Below are positions 42,007-49,822 of a stretch of DNA of 64,000 bases, piece after piece. Source of the DNA: CAYNHF01 sp964397045 (GTDB taxonomy: Bacteria > Actinomycetota > Acidimicrobiia > Spongiisociales > UBA5794). The DNA is taken from NCBI GenBank assembly GCA_964397045.1, contig CAYNHF010000016.1, positions 124,001 to 188,000 of the forward strand. Reading direction: 5' to 3'. Position 1 is the stretch's first letter, and every line of letters begins with the position of its first letter. Below the pieces are notes generated by a model. That model saw nothing but the letters and a program-made list of their open reading frames with translations, ran no database searches and was not told the DNA's origin. Both the position numbers and the translations under genes were made by a program.

Positions 42007-42414
42007 TCACTCCTCGTGTACCACGTAGGGCTCCAGGGCAGCCGCCAGCTCCGGCGGGAAGCGTCGCGGTCTACCGCCCGTGTCTGTGACGGCCGCATGA
42101 ATGGTCTGGGCCGCGATGACCTCCTCATCCCGCCACAACCGCTGTCTCCAGGTCGACGTGGCCCGCCGCATCTCAACGACCTCGGTCTCGACGATCAGTT
42201 CATCGCTCGGACCCGCAGAGGCCAGGAACCGAGTCTCGATAGAGGTCACCACGATGTGGTGGCCTGCCGACTTCATGGTCTCGAGCCCGAAGCCGACGGA
42301 CTCGAGTAGTTCGACGCGCCCGACTTCGAAGTACTGGATGATTGCCGCGTGATTGGCGTGGTTGTAGGGGTCCAGTTCGTAGAACCGAACCTTGAGCAGG
42401 TGTCGATGCGCCAT
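42007..42414 (-). CDS. Acyl-CoA thioesterase (hot-dog fold, 4HBT type)
   Basis: A 135-residue hot-dog protein. KVRFYELDPYNHANHAAIIQYFEVGRVE is, in part, the 4-hydroxybenzoyl-CoA thioesterase motif: catalytic Asp in ELDPYNHANH with the following helix. It hydrolyses acyl- or aroyl-CoA; the substrate is unknown. ATG 42414 starts MAHRHLLKVRF, the natural domain start, and lies 24 bases after the trmL stop. The stop TGA is in frame with the downstream GNAT sequence. Confidence 0.87.
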   Translation of the reverse strand: MAHRHLLKVRFYELDPYNHANHAAIIQYFEVGRVELLESVGFGLETMKSAGHHIVVTSIETRFLASAGPSDELIVETEVVEMRRATSTWRQRLWRDEEVIAAQTIHAAVTDTGGRPRRFPPELAAALEPYVVHEE

Positions 42415-42437
42415 GAGGTGCACGGTACCGGGTCTGC

Positions 42438-42902
42438 TCAGTCTCGAGTCACAAAGTCGTTCTGCCGCCATGCCTCGTAGACACCGATTGCGGCCGCGTT
42501 GGCGAGGTTGAGGCTCCGGCCGCCCGGAGCGATTGGGATTCTGACCGGCTCCGTCACCACGGGGTCGCTCATGACATCCTCCGGGAGCCCGACCGATTCA
42601 GGCCCGAAGAGCAGGGTGTCACCTCCCTGATACCGAACGGCGGTGTACAGGGTGGTTGCATGCTGACTGAAGGCGAACACCCTGCCGGGCGACGATGTCG
42701 CGACGAACTCGGCAAAGCTCGCGTGGTTGCGGACCGGAGCGAACTCGCGGTAGTCGAGCCCGGCGCGCCGCAGGCGATTGTCTTGGAGGTCGAACCCGAG
42801 TGGGTGAATCAGATGGAGCCGGCACCCGGTGTTCACGCACAGGCGCATCAGGTTCCCGGTGTTCGGCGGGATCTCGGGTTGAAATAGGACGACATCAAAC
42901 AT
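42438..42902 (-). CDS. trmL: tRNA (cytidine/uridine-34 2'-O)-methyltransferase TrmL
   Basis: A 154-residue SPOUT methyltransferase for the wobble base of tRNA-Leu. Motifs: VLFQPEIPPNTGNLMRLC (motif 1), LLFGPESVGLPEDVM (motif 2) and IPIAPGGRSLNLANAAAIGVYEAWRQ (motif 3, deep trefoil knot). Length and all three motifs fit TrmL closely. Confidence 0.95.
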   Translation of the reverse strand: MFDVVLFQPEIPPNTGNLMRLCVNTGCRLHLIHPLGFDLQDNRLRRAGLDYREFAPVRNHASFAEFVATSSPGRVFAFSQHATTLYTAVRYQGGDTLLFGPESVGLPEDVMSDPVVTEPVRIPIAPGGRSLNLANAAAIGVYEAWRQNDFVTRD

Positions 42903-42937
42903 CAGCTGATCATGCCGTGGAGCGGTGCATGGCCCGA

Positions 42938-43372
42938 TCAGTCCGAACGGACCGCGGTCAGCGCGATCGTGGGACCCGAGTCGGAGGCGAGGGTGTTGTG
43001 CACCTTGCAGCGGGCTGCCACCCGGCGAAGACGGTCGAGGTCTTCGTCCGTCACCTGGCCTCGAACCGTCATGGTGACGGCGACCTCCCCTACCCGGGTC
43101 GGATGTCGAATCGTCTCTTCTTCGAGTTGCATGGTGATTCCCGTTACGGGCATTCCCTGGCGTCCGGCGAACTCCAGCGCCGTCCCCACCATGCAGGCGC
43201 CCAGCGCTCCGAGCAGCAGTTCGGTGGCTCGGAACCCAGCGCTCGGTTCACCGCCTGTGGCATATCGATCAACGACAAGCATGACGTCGCGCGCCGATAC
43301 TTCGAGTCGCTGCTGATTCAGACTCGTGACTTCGACGACCAATGCAGGCTCCCGTGCAGATAACTCGACCAC
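42938..43372 (-). CDS. OsmC/Ohr-family protein
   Basis: A 144-residue OsmC-type protein, typically a thiol peroxidase for organic hydroperoxides. The first cysteine lies in the helix LLLGALGACMVGTALEF (near residue 60) and the second in VAARCKVHNTL (near residue 121), matching the paired active cysteines. It is downstream of the HExxH gene with ~48 bases between and upstream of trmL. Confidence 0.87.
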   Translation of the reverse strand: MVELSAREPALVVEVTSLNQQRLEVSARDVMLVVDRYATGGEPSAGFRATELLLGALGACMVGTALEFAGRQGMPVTGITMQLEEETIRHPTRVGEVAVTMTVRGQVTDEDLDRLRRVAARCKVHNTLASDSGPTIALTAVRSD

Positions 43373-43420
43373 GATAGCGATGCCGTTCGCGCCACTTCAG
43401 CCGAGGCAGGCGACTGCCAC

Positions 43421-44014
43421 TTAGCGCGGCGATGCCGCCGCCAGCCCGGGATGACGTAGACCGAGCCAGCTGGCCGCGACCGCGGCGGAATCGTCGAGAG
43501 CGGCCACGAACACTTTGCCGTGCGAAGGAGCTCCAGGCGCCTGCTCGGCCACCTGGACGTGTGCCACCTCATGGGCTGCGCTTACGAGCAAGGTCGGGTC
43601 CCCGAGCCGGATGGTGCGATCGTTGGGCAGATGCTCGGTGAGTGCGCCGGCTCGTTGCCATGCCTCCACCGCTTCGGTGCCGTGGATAGCGATCAGGTCG
43701 GCAATACTCCATACCGTCAGGCCGGTACCGGTGGGAGTGCCGTCTGCGTAGCGTCTGCGCCGTGACAGTTCGAGTATCGGCATGGGGAGGCGCAGCCGTC
43801 TCACCATGAACCCAACCGCATCCTCGGTCGCAGACCGATCGAGCTCGACCTTGGCCAGCCGATCGAGCAGGACCACGTCCCTCGAGAAGCGAACCAGCAT
43901 GTGGTGGAAGCGGAAACCAGCGATGGAGCGCCGGCCGAAGCGGGCGACCCCCGCCGCTGAGGAGTTGGGCTGCGTCGATTCCATGGGGCGCAAGCTAGCC
44001 CGGTCCTGAGACAT
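43421..44014 (-). CDS. Putative HExxH metalloprotein (SprT-like / TIGR04338-like)
   Basis: A 197-residue protein with a C-terminal zinc motif: SAAHEVAHVQV followed eleven residues later by SHGKVFVAALDD, i.e. HExxH...HG-x2-F as in SprT-like and some mycobacterial small metallohydrolases. N-terminal half is basic (RFGRRSIAGFRFHHMLVRF). No signal peptide. ATG 44014 is chosen; ATG 43984 is an alternative. Catalysis is not shown; the zinc motif is the only diagnostic feature. Confidence 0.65.
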   Translation of the reverse strand: MSQDRASLRPMESTQPNSSAAGVARFGRRSIAGFRFHHMLVRFSRDVVLLDRLAKVELDRSATEDAVGFMVRRLRLPMPILELSRRRRYADGTPTGTGLTVWSIADLIAIHGTEAVEAWQRAGALTEHLPNDRTIRLGDPTLLVSAAHEVAHVQVAEQAPGAPSHGKVFVAALDDSAAVAASWLGLRHPGLAAASPR

Positions 44015-44063
44015 ACCTCACCGGCTCCCGGCGCCAGACTGGATGAACGGACTGCGCCAGAGC

Positions 44064-44282
44064 TCAGGTCGGCGTGTCGGTTGGGGTTTCCTCTGAGGGG
44101 GCGGCATCGCCCGCTTCCCCGTCTCCGTCTTCGTCCTCGGCGCCTTCAGCCATCCCCGCCCGCAGCTCCCTGGCGGACGCACCGATCGAACGTGCCAGTT
44201 CGGGCAGCTTCCGCGCGCCGAACAACAACACGACGATCACCAATACGATGAGGATCTCCGGCCCACCTATGTTCCGCAGCAT
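44064..44282 (-). CDS. tatA: Twin-arginine translocase subunit TatA
   Basis: A 72-residue TatA: single N-terminal membrane helix PEILIVLVIVVLLFGARKLPELARSIG with the FGxxKLPE hinge, an amphipathic helix, and an acidic tail. It forms the pore component of the Sec-independent export of folded proteins. It is 133 bases downstream of tatC on the same strand. Confidence 0.93.
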   Translation of the reverse strand: MLRNIGGPEILIVLVIVVLLFGARKLPELARSIGASARELRAGMAEGAEDEDGDGEAGDAAPSEETPTDTPT

Positions 44283-44415
44283 TCCTGTATCTCCTCACGT
44301 TTCGCGAACCGCCACTTCGTGGCCAGCCGCGCTCAGCGATCATGGTAGTGACGCATTGCCCCCAAACATGCGAACGTCATGAGAAAGCCGCAAGCATCGC
44401 CATCTGTGCCGGGCT

Positions 44416-45126
44416 TCAGCGCTTCAGCAGGAACCGGACGGCAAGAATCGTGAGTTCGTAGAAGACATACATCGGGGTGGCCAGCATCAGCAGCGTGAGG
44501 GGATCTCCCGACGGCGTGATGACGGCGGCGACGATCAGAATGATCACCACGGCCCAGCGGCGGCTGGATCGAAGCTGCTGACTCGTGACGGCGCCCACCG
44601 CTGCCGCGGCGAAAATGAAGACCGGGAATTCGAAGGCGATTCCAAACGCGAGTAGGAACCGCATGGCGAAGCTCATGTAGAACTGCGCCCCGATCACCGG
44701 CGCCAACGTGTCTCCCCCGAAATCGAGGAGAAACCCCAGGCCACGCTCGAGGGCCAGATAGCCGACTGTGATGCCTGCGATGAACAACACCACAAGAACC
44801 GCGATCAGCGGAACGACCCACTTCTTCTCACGCGGCGTGAGGGCGGGGGCTACGAAGCGCCAGAGCTGATATAGGATCACTGGACTCGCCAGGATCACGC
44901 CACCCCACAGCGCGACCTTCATGACGAGACTGAACGCCTCGGTCGGCCGGAAATACGCGAGTTCGCTGCCGGTGGCCACCAAGTACGGTTCCGCCAGGAA
45001 TTCGATGATCTGCTCGTGGAATGCAAAAGCCACAACTGCCATGAGGCCCACCGCCAGCAGCGACTTGATAAGCCGGTTGCGCAACTCCGAGAGGTGCGCC
45101 ATGAACGGGATGGCTTCGGTGGTCAC
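44416..45126 (-). CDS. tatC: Twin-arginine translocase subunit TatC
   Basis: A 236-residue six-helix membrane protein that recognises twin-arginine signal peptides. Motifs: FMAHLSELRNRLIKSL (N-terminal cytoplasmic HLxELRxR), FRPTEAFSLVMK with the P-T-E-x-F loop, and FGIAFEFPVFIF (F-G-x-x-F-E-x-P) with conserved Glu. It overlaps tatB by four bases, so tatB and tatC are co-translated. Confidence 0.96.
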   Translation of the reverse strand: MTTEAIPFMAHLSELRNRLIKSLLAVGLMAVVAFAFHEQIIEFLAEPYLVATGSELAYFRPTEAFSLVMKVALWGGVILASPVILYQLWRFVAPALTPREKKWVVPLIAVLVVLFIAGITVGYLALERGLGFLLDFGGDTLAPVIGAQFYMSFAMRFLLAFGIAFEFPVFIFAAAAVGAVTSQQLRSSRRWAVVIILIVAAVITPSGDPLTLLMLATPMYVFYELTILAVRFLLKR

Positions 45127-45686
45127 GCAACCTCACCCGCCTGATCGTCCGTAGAGGGCTCCTGGCTCGCTTCATCACCATGTGGTTCGCCGGCGACGGG
45201 GTCTGCTCGATCGGCACCATCGCCCGAAGACCCGGCGGTAGCGTCGGCAATGAGATCTTCGATCGTCACCGGTGGTATCGGTTGGCCAGAATCACCAGAC
45301 ACATTGGGGACCGCGGCGATGGGGGTAGTGGCCGCAGACTCACCTTCCTCGGCTTCAGTGCGAGAGCCGACGGTGTCCTCGTCTTGGGTGGCCGGATCCG
45401 AGCCTTCCCCCCCGGCAACATCGCTGCCCACAGCCGCACCTAAGTTCGTGACGGTCCGGGTGAGATCCTGCTTGATACCACCGAGTTCATCAGTGAGATC
45501 CCGGATCGGGTTCACCGTATCCCCGTAGTCGCTCTCGAGTTCCGCGGTGAACGACGCCACGGCTTGGCGCGCCTGGGCGATCAGCTTGCCGGTCTTGCGC
45601 GCAAACTCGGGCAGACGATTCGGCCCGAAGATCACCAGAATGACGACGAGGATCGTGAGGATCTCGGAGATGCTGAAGCTCCCCAT
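45123..45686 (-). CDS. tatB: Twin-arginine translocase subunit TatB
   Basis: A 187-residue TatA/B protein. N-terminal helix SISEILTILVVILVIFGPNRLPEFARKTGK has the TatB-type GP-x-(R/K)LP hinge, followed by a long amphipathic helix and a low-complexity acidic tail rich in Gly, Ala and Asp. The long tail distinguishes it from TatA. First gene of tatB-tatC, with tatA after a gap. Confidence 0.9.
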   Translation of the reverse strand: MGSFSISEILTILVVILVIFGPNRLPEFARKTGKLIAQARQAVASFTAELESDYGDTVNPIRDLTDELGGIKQDLTRTVTNLGAAVGSDVAGGEGSDPATQDEDTVGSRTEAEEGESAATTPIAAVPNVSGDSGQPIPPVTIEDLIADATAGSSGDGADRADPVAGEPHGDEASQEPSTDDQAGEVA

Positions 45687-45788
45687 GCGTTGGATGATAG
45701 GGGCTGGGCGCGAAACACAGACGAGATGCTCGCAGTTGGAGCACCGCCGGTGGACCGAACTTTGGTGCCGCTACCCCGCCGAAACCAA

Positions 45789-46160
45789 GTGAAGCTCACG
45801 TTCTCGAGCACGGAGGCGACGTTGACCGCTGAGACAAAGGGCAAGAGGCGGTCCTTGACTCCCGGGCTCGCCATGCCGGCGACCTACGAGCGATCATGGT
45901 TGCGGGCCGACCTGCTTGCCGGCCTCACCATTGGTGCAATGCTGATCTCGCAAGTGCTCGGTTGCGCCACTCTCGCCGGCACGCCCGGCATCCACGGTCT
46001 CTATGCGGCGATGGGAGCTCTGGCCGTCTATTGGCTGTGGGGCAGTTCACACGAGCTGAACGGCGCACCGGAGCCGACCGTCGTGAGGATGATTCGCCCC
46101 GCAACGAGCCGGGCGCAATCTACGCAATCGGAAGGACGCGATCAGACCGGATGCACTAGA
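45789..46160 (+). pseudogene. SulP-type anion transporter, N-terminal remnant
   Basis: A GTG at 45789 opens a frame whose first ~100 residues match the start of SulP sulfate/bicarbonate transporters: SWLRADLLAGLTIGAMLISQ, ATLAGTPGIHGLYAAMGAL and YWLWGSSHELNGAPEPTV. The homology stops near 46080 and the frame then runs into unrelated sequence overlapping the convergent ArsR gene. A normal SulP is over 480 residues, so more than three quarters is missing. Classed as a deletion remnant. Confidence 0.75.
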
Positions 46161-46506
46161 CCTCGTCGAACGCCCGGGGTAGCTCGGCGATTCCGATGGA
46201 GAGTTGTGCGAGCACCCTGCGATTCACGCAGTACCAGACCCGGGGCGGATCATCGACTTTGATCACGATGCCGGCCTCGCGAAGTTCGCGGATGTGTTCG
46301 CTGATGGTCGACTGGGCGAGTCCCATCTCTTCGACGATCTCATTGGCAATGTGCGGCCGACATTGCGACAGGTAGCGGACGATCCCGAGACGCTTCTGGT
46401 TCCCGAGAGCCTTGGCGAGTGCCGCCGTGCGCTCATCCGTGAGCGGCTCCGGCGGCTCCGCGGAGATGTTCATTTCGACGCAGCTGGGAGGAAGTGGAAT
46501 ATCCAT
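46156..46506 (-). CDS. ArsR-family transcriptional regulator
   Basis: A 116-residue winged-helix regulator. The body ALAKALGNQKRLGIVRYLSQ starts the ArsR fold, followed by recognition helix EMGLAQSTISEHIRELREAG and wing KVDDPPRVWYCVN. Two Cys (CVE near residue 9; CRP near residue 46) do not form a standard metal site, so the signal is unclear. ATG 46506 fits the domain; an upstream in-frame ATG at 46569 would add 21 residues. The nearest neighbours are a SulP remnant and a palindrome at 46584. Confidence 0.88.
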   Translation of the reverse strand: MDIPLPPSCVEMNISAEPPEPLTDERTAALAKALGNQKRLGIVRYLSQCRPHIANEIVEEMGLAQSTISEHIRELREAGIVIKVDDPPRVWYCVNRRVLAQLSIGIAELPRAFDEV

Positions 46507-46583
46507 GCGGCCAGCATCGGCACCGCCGACAGGCGCCGAAAGAGCCTTTTGACCCAAATCGGACGACAAGAACCGAGCGCACC

Positions 46584-46618
46584 GGGTCGGAACCGGCCTG
46601 GGAGAGCGGTTCCGACCC
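46584..46618. repeat. Perfect 12-bp inverted repeat upstream of arsR
   Basis: GGGTCGGAACCG (46584-46595) and CGGTTCCGACCC (46607-46618) are exact inverse complements with an 11-base loop. It lies 78 bases upstream of the arsR start. No T-tract follows on either strand, so an operator or an RNA hairpin is as likely as a terminator. From 46619 to 46867 I see no gene. Confidence 0.7.
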
Positions 46619-46867
46619 GATTACACCTTGCGTATATCGAACCAACCTCGGGTTCTTCGTCCCTCGCTACGGAATCTGTGTCTTGTGTAGGTGCCGTTTG
46701 CTCAGTCCAACTCTCGAGACCCTATGACAGGCTGCGAGTCTGCGATAGGGACTATCGGGAAACACCAATACTCTCGAGAGCAATCTTGGACCCGGTCTCG
46801 AGCCATCGTGACGGACCTGCACGCAGAATCCCGTCGAGGTGATATCCCCGCGAAGACCCCGGCCTTA

Positions 46868-47155
46868 TCAGAAGCAGATCGCGGGTGCGTTGGCACCCTT
46901 GTAGACCTGCACGGCCGCGTTGCCATGACCGAGCGTCTTGTTGTCCGGTGCCGCGGCACCAGTGTGCACGTTGACGTGAAACCGGTGATAGCCGCCGTGT
47001 GACGGGTCGTCGATCGATGTCTGACCCTGGGCTACCTGATGGCAGCTTCCGTTTGGCGTAACGATGTAGTGATCGTGTCCCGCCAATGCCGGCGTCGCGG
47101 ACAGTGCGGTTAGCGCTACCGCGAGTGCGCCTGCGGCAAGTACGCGTCTGTACAT
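46868..47155 (-). CDS. Small secreted histidine-rich protein
   Basis: A 95-residue exported protein. The signal peptide LAAGALAVALTALSATPALA ends with AxA before GHDHY. The mature ~70 residues contain two Cys and eight or nine His (GHDHYIV, SCHQVAQG, HGGYHRFHVNVHTG), suggesting metal binding or one disulfide. No family recognised. ATG 47155 gives a good signal peptide; the frame upstream does not. Confidence 0.72.
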   Translation of the reverse strand: MYRRVLAAGALAVALTALSATPALAGHDHYIVTPNGSCHQVAQGQTSIDDPSHGGYHRFHVNVHTGAAAPDNKTLGHGNAAVQVYKGANAPAICF

Positions 47156-47295
47156 GACTCGTCCCCTCTCAGTTGATGCCGGTCGATTCCAACCAGCGTT
47201 CCTACCGAGACAGACGCCCGAACGCCGATTGCGGGTGACGCGAATCCCAATCGATCGGTCACCGGGAGCGGCCGCGGGCCGCGCCTTAGAGAAGA

Positions 47296-48780
47296 TCAAT
47301 TGCGCCGGGGCACCAGTTTGTCTGCCGGGAGTTGCTCGCGACACGTGCGTTCGATGGTGTCGCCGCGGGAGAAGTGGCTCGGGTCGAACCACCAGGTATC
47401 GGTGATGCTCTCCACGACTATCAGGTCTGGGAAGAAGCAGATCAATTCGATGTCCTCGACAGGCAACGAAGACCGGCCGCTGCGTTTCCCCTCCAAGGCT
47501 GCGGACCGGTCACTAACCGTGAACGTGAGGCCCTCCGCTCCGATGGTGATCTTCTTGACCGGTGTCGCCTTGGAAAAGGCCCGCGAAGTCGACCGGCGGA
47601 ACGCAACGCCCGGAAGCGCCCGGTCACTCTGTCTATCTACTCGCGTCGGGAGGGTCGAAGGCTTCGGGTTCGCGATGAAGTAGGACTGTCGATGTGCCTC
47701 CCAAAACCGCAAGCGAACCTCATCGAGGTCCATGGCACGCATGGCATCGAGAGCGGAGGCCCACTCCAACTGCTCACCCCAGGCACAGAGCATGCGCTCG
47801 GCCTCGTTGAACGCCAGCGACCGGAGGAGATCGTCCGGTCGATCGGCAAGACGGGCCTCGTAGATCCTGACCAACCGGTCGATCTCATCGCGCCTAGGTC
47901 CCGTGTCGGCGTAGTTTCCCAACACGTCCATGAACTCCATCGACACTTCGCGCGAGTGCTCCTCGGCGCATTCGAGATAGAGACTGAGGTAGACGAGGTT
48001 CCCGTCAAGGCGCCACACCGTGTCGGTGGCGCTGTACACCCGACCCAGATCATGTCGGAGGCGGTCGCTCAGCCGCTTCGAGAGCACCGGGAGCGAGATT
48101 GCGGTCACCGACTCGAGGATTCCAGCGGGGCTGGCTGCCAGTGCGCCCCAGGCCACGCCCAACCGCTGCCTGTCGAGCAGCGTTGGTTCCACGGGTGCCG
48201 GGGTACGCGACCGATCTGGAGCGACGAGTGGGCGGACCTCCCCCACTGGGAGCGCCAGGTCGAGATCGGGCGGTGGCTCGCCGGTGAAGACCAGCACCGC
48301 ATTCTGCTTGGTGAAGTAGCGCTCCGACCAACCCCTCAATTGCTCGGAGCCCAGCCAGTGCAACCCGTACTCGTAGTGATTGCTCATCCCGGCCCCTTGC
48401 GGCCCGAAGTAGGCGTGCAGCGGCATGTCGGGAATGAACGGCGAGCGCTGCGCAGACTCCTGTTCGAGCACGCCACGTTCGATGCCGATGCGTTCGGCGG
48501 GGAGGTCGGCAAGATGTCTGCATACCTCGCTGAGAAAATCGGCGACCCGGGTTGGCTCACCCTGGGCCCAGATCATCGTCTTGTTGCCTTCGACCGAGCC
48601 GTTGAACGTCAGTTCGGAGTCCTTGAGCGGGGTGAACGCCAGATGTTCGACAAGGTGAGTGATGCCACGCTCACGCAGCCGCTCGTCGTACATCCCCACC
48701 CGAAAGAGCACCGCGCCGGTGAAAGGGCGCTCGGCGTCAACCCAGACGGTGCGAACCCCATCTATCGTCGTGAAATACAC
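47296..48780 (-). CDS. M16-family (insulinase-like) zinc peptidase
   Basis: A 494-residue M16 peptidase. The inverted zinc motif HLVEHLAF (His-x2-Glu-His) lies near residues 42-46, and the downstream glutamate ligand is in ERGVLEQES near residue 107, the usual ~75-residue spacing minus a few. A second, non-catalytic M16-like half follows. There is no signal peptide. GTG 48780 is preceded by AGAGG. It could process peptides in the cytoplasm; M16 proteins linked to RiPP maturation exist, but no precursor or partner is seen here. Confidence 0.85.
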   Translation of the reverse strand: MYFTTIDGVRTVWVDAERPFTGAVLFRVGMYDERLRERGITHLVEHLAFTPLKDSELTFNGSVEGNKTMIWAQGEPTRVADFLSEVCRHLADLPAERIGIERGVLEQESAQRSPFIPDMPLHAYFGPQGAGMSNHYEYGLHWLGSEQLRGWSERYFTKQNAVLVFTGEPPPDLDLALPVGEVRPLVAPDRSRTPAPVEPTLLDRQRLGVAWGALAASPAGILESVTAISLPVLSKRLSDRLRHDLGRVYSATDTVWRLDGNLVYLSLYLECAEEHSREVSMEFMDVLGNYADTGPRRDEIDRLVRIYEARLADRPDDLLRSLAFNEAERMLCAWGEQLEWASALDAMRAMDLDEVRLRFWEAHRQSYFIANPKPSTLPTRVDRQSDRALPGVAFRRSTSRAFSKATPVKKITIGAEGLTFTVSDRSAALEGKRSGRSSLPVEDIELICFFPDLIVVESITDTWWFDPSHFSRGDTIERTCREQLPADKLVPRRN

Positions 48781-49254
48781 ATCCTCTAGCGTGGGGGCCT
48801 TCAGCGAGCCACCCCTTTCCAGCGTTCCACGTCAAAGCTAGGCGGATCGGCCCCTGTTATGCCATGACGTCTCAGCTGGCCCGGGTCGAGCAACTCGGGA
48901 CGGAGCGCCAACCGGGTGAGTACTGCCACCCAGGCACGGACTTGCGACCGCCGGTAATCCCCGGCAGCGGGCCCGCAACCACGGCCCACACGAACAGCTG
49001 CGGAGCGCGGCGCCGGCACTGCCTACGGGTGTCCCCTTGATCCGTTCGGTACCAATTCTGCCGCTGCCGGTCTGCCGTTGCCTCGGGCCCGAACTGACGT
49101 GCTCCGGCGACGACAACCTCTCGGAATCCAGCTCTGCTGGGTGGACTCGCGGTGAACTCCAAGGAACGGTGCCCGCATCGCCTGGCTCACTTCCGTCAAC
49201 ATCCGGACGTGCAACCCACAGGCCGACAATGGGAGGTGCGGCCGCCACAACGAC
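48781..49254. other. Intergenic region, no confident gene
   Basis: A minus-strand frame at 48801-48929 (42 codons from a GTG, with LTRLALRPELLDPGQLRR) has some protein-like texture and ends 20 bases before the M16 start, but the upstream sequence has no credible N-terminus. It may be a decayed gene. Nothing else in the region reads as coding. Confidence 0.35.
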
Positions 49255-49296
49255 AAGAAACCCCACGACAGGATGTGGCCTGACGCGGGGTTTCTT
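49255..49296 (-). terminator. Rho-independent terminator of tRNA-Asn
   Basis: AAGAAACCCC (49255-49264) pairs exactly with GGGGTTTCTT (49287-49296). On the minus strand it directly follows the tRNA and the second arm ends in TTTCTTGT. Placement right after the tRNA supports termination. Confidence 0.75.
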
Positions 49297-49298
49297 CG

Positions 49299-49371
49299 CT
49301 CCGGGGGGGAGACTCGAACTCCCAACCTGCGGATTAACAGTCCGACGCTCTGCCGATTGAGCTACCCCGGA
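49299..49371 (-). tRNA. tRNA-Asn (GTT)
   Basis: Folded by eye on the minus strand: acceptor TCCGGGG/CCCCGGA, D-stem GCTC/GAGC region, anticodon stem TCGGA/TCCGC with loop CTGTTAA (anticodon GTT), T-arm GGGAG-TTCGAGT-CTCCC, discriminator G. Total 73 bases, CCA not encoded. The anticodon assigns Asn. Confidence 0.95.
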
Positions 49372-49394
49372 ACAACTCCTGTGGAGCGGCCCAA

Positions 49395-49400
49395 ATCGTA
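49395..49400 (-). promoter_or_regulatory. Possible -10 element for tRNA-Asn
   Basis: TACGAT on the minus strand lies 23 bases upstream of the tRNA 5' end. The -35 region is not convincing. Confidence 0.3.
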
Positions 49401-49503
49401 CCACGAGACGGCTCTGCCGGGACTCGGCGCAGACCTCCTGTGGGGATGGCACAATGCGGTGAGGTAGGCGTCCGGAGTGCGGGCGCACCAACGAGGACAT
49501 CTC

Positions 49504-49746
49504 ATGAAGGTACGAACCGGACTTTTGCTCGGCCTCGGCGTCGGCTACGTCCTCGGCACCAAGGCGGGCCGGGAGCGATACGAGCAACTCAGGAAGGCGG
49601 CCAGCGTCGTCGCCAACAACCCTCCGATCAAGCGTTTCCTAGACGACAGCAAGCAACTGTCCGATGTCACTACCCGCAAGGCCCGAGAGCAGGTCGCCGA
49701 GCAGCTCCACCAGGCCAGCGATCAGGTACGTGATGCCGCCGGCTGA
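49504..49746 (+). CDS. Small YtxH-like helical protein
   Basis: An 80-residue protein with a short N-terminal hydrophobic/glycine segment (KVRTGLLLGLGVGYVLGTKAG) then a charged amphipathic helix (AREQVAEQLHQASDQVRDAA). This is the layout of YtxH/gas-vesicle-like small stress proteins in actinobacteria. ATG 49504 follows GAGGACATCTC. Function unknown. Confidence 0.68.
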   Translation: MKVRTGLLLGLGVGYVLGTKAGRERYEQLRKAASVVANNPPIKRFLDDSKQLSDVTTRKAREQVAEQLHQASDQVRDAAG

Positions 49747-49760
49747 ATCAGCACCCTCCA

Positions 49761-49810
49761 TGTTCTTGCGTCCTGTCACGGTGGATACTCCGTGAGGTGA
49801 CGCAAGAACA
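49761..49810. repeat. Hairpin repeat, copy A
   Basis: Outer arms TGTTCTTGCGTC (49761-49772) and GACGCAAGAACA (49799-49810) pair perfectly; an inner stem TCACGG/CCGTGA (49776-49781 / 49790-49795) closes an 8-base loop, TGGATACT. It lies between the convergent YtxH-like and rpoD genes, 12 bases past the rpoD stop. A related element is at 59167-59214. Confidence 0.85.
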
Positions 49811-49822
49811 GGGGGCGTGGCG

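Noticed and set aside
46584..46618. Rho-independent terminator
   Set aside because: The stem is perfect but no T-tract follows on either strand and it lies upstream, not downstream, of arsR.
47296..48780. RiPP-maturation M16 protease system
   Set aside because: Only one M16 gene and no radical-SAM or other maturase is present; the small secreted protein has a normal signal peptide rather than a RiPP leader.
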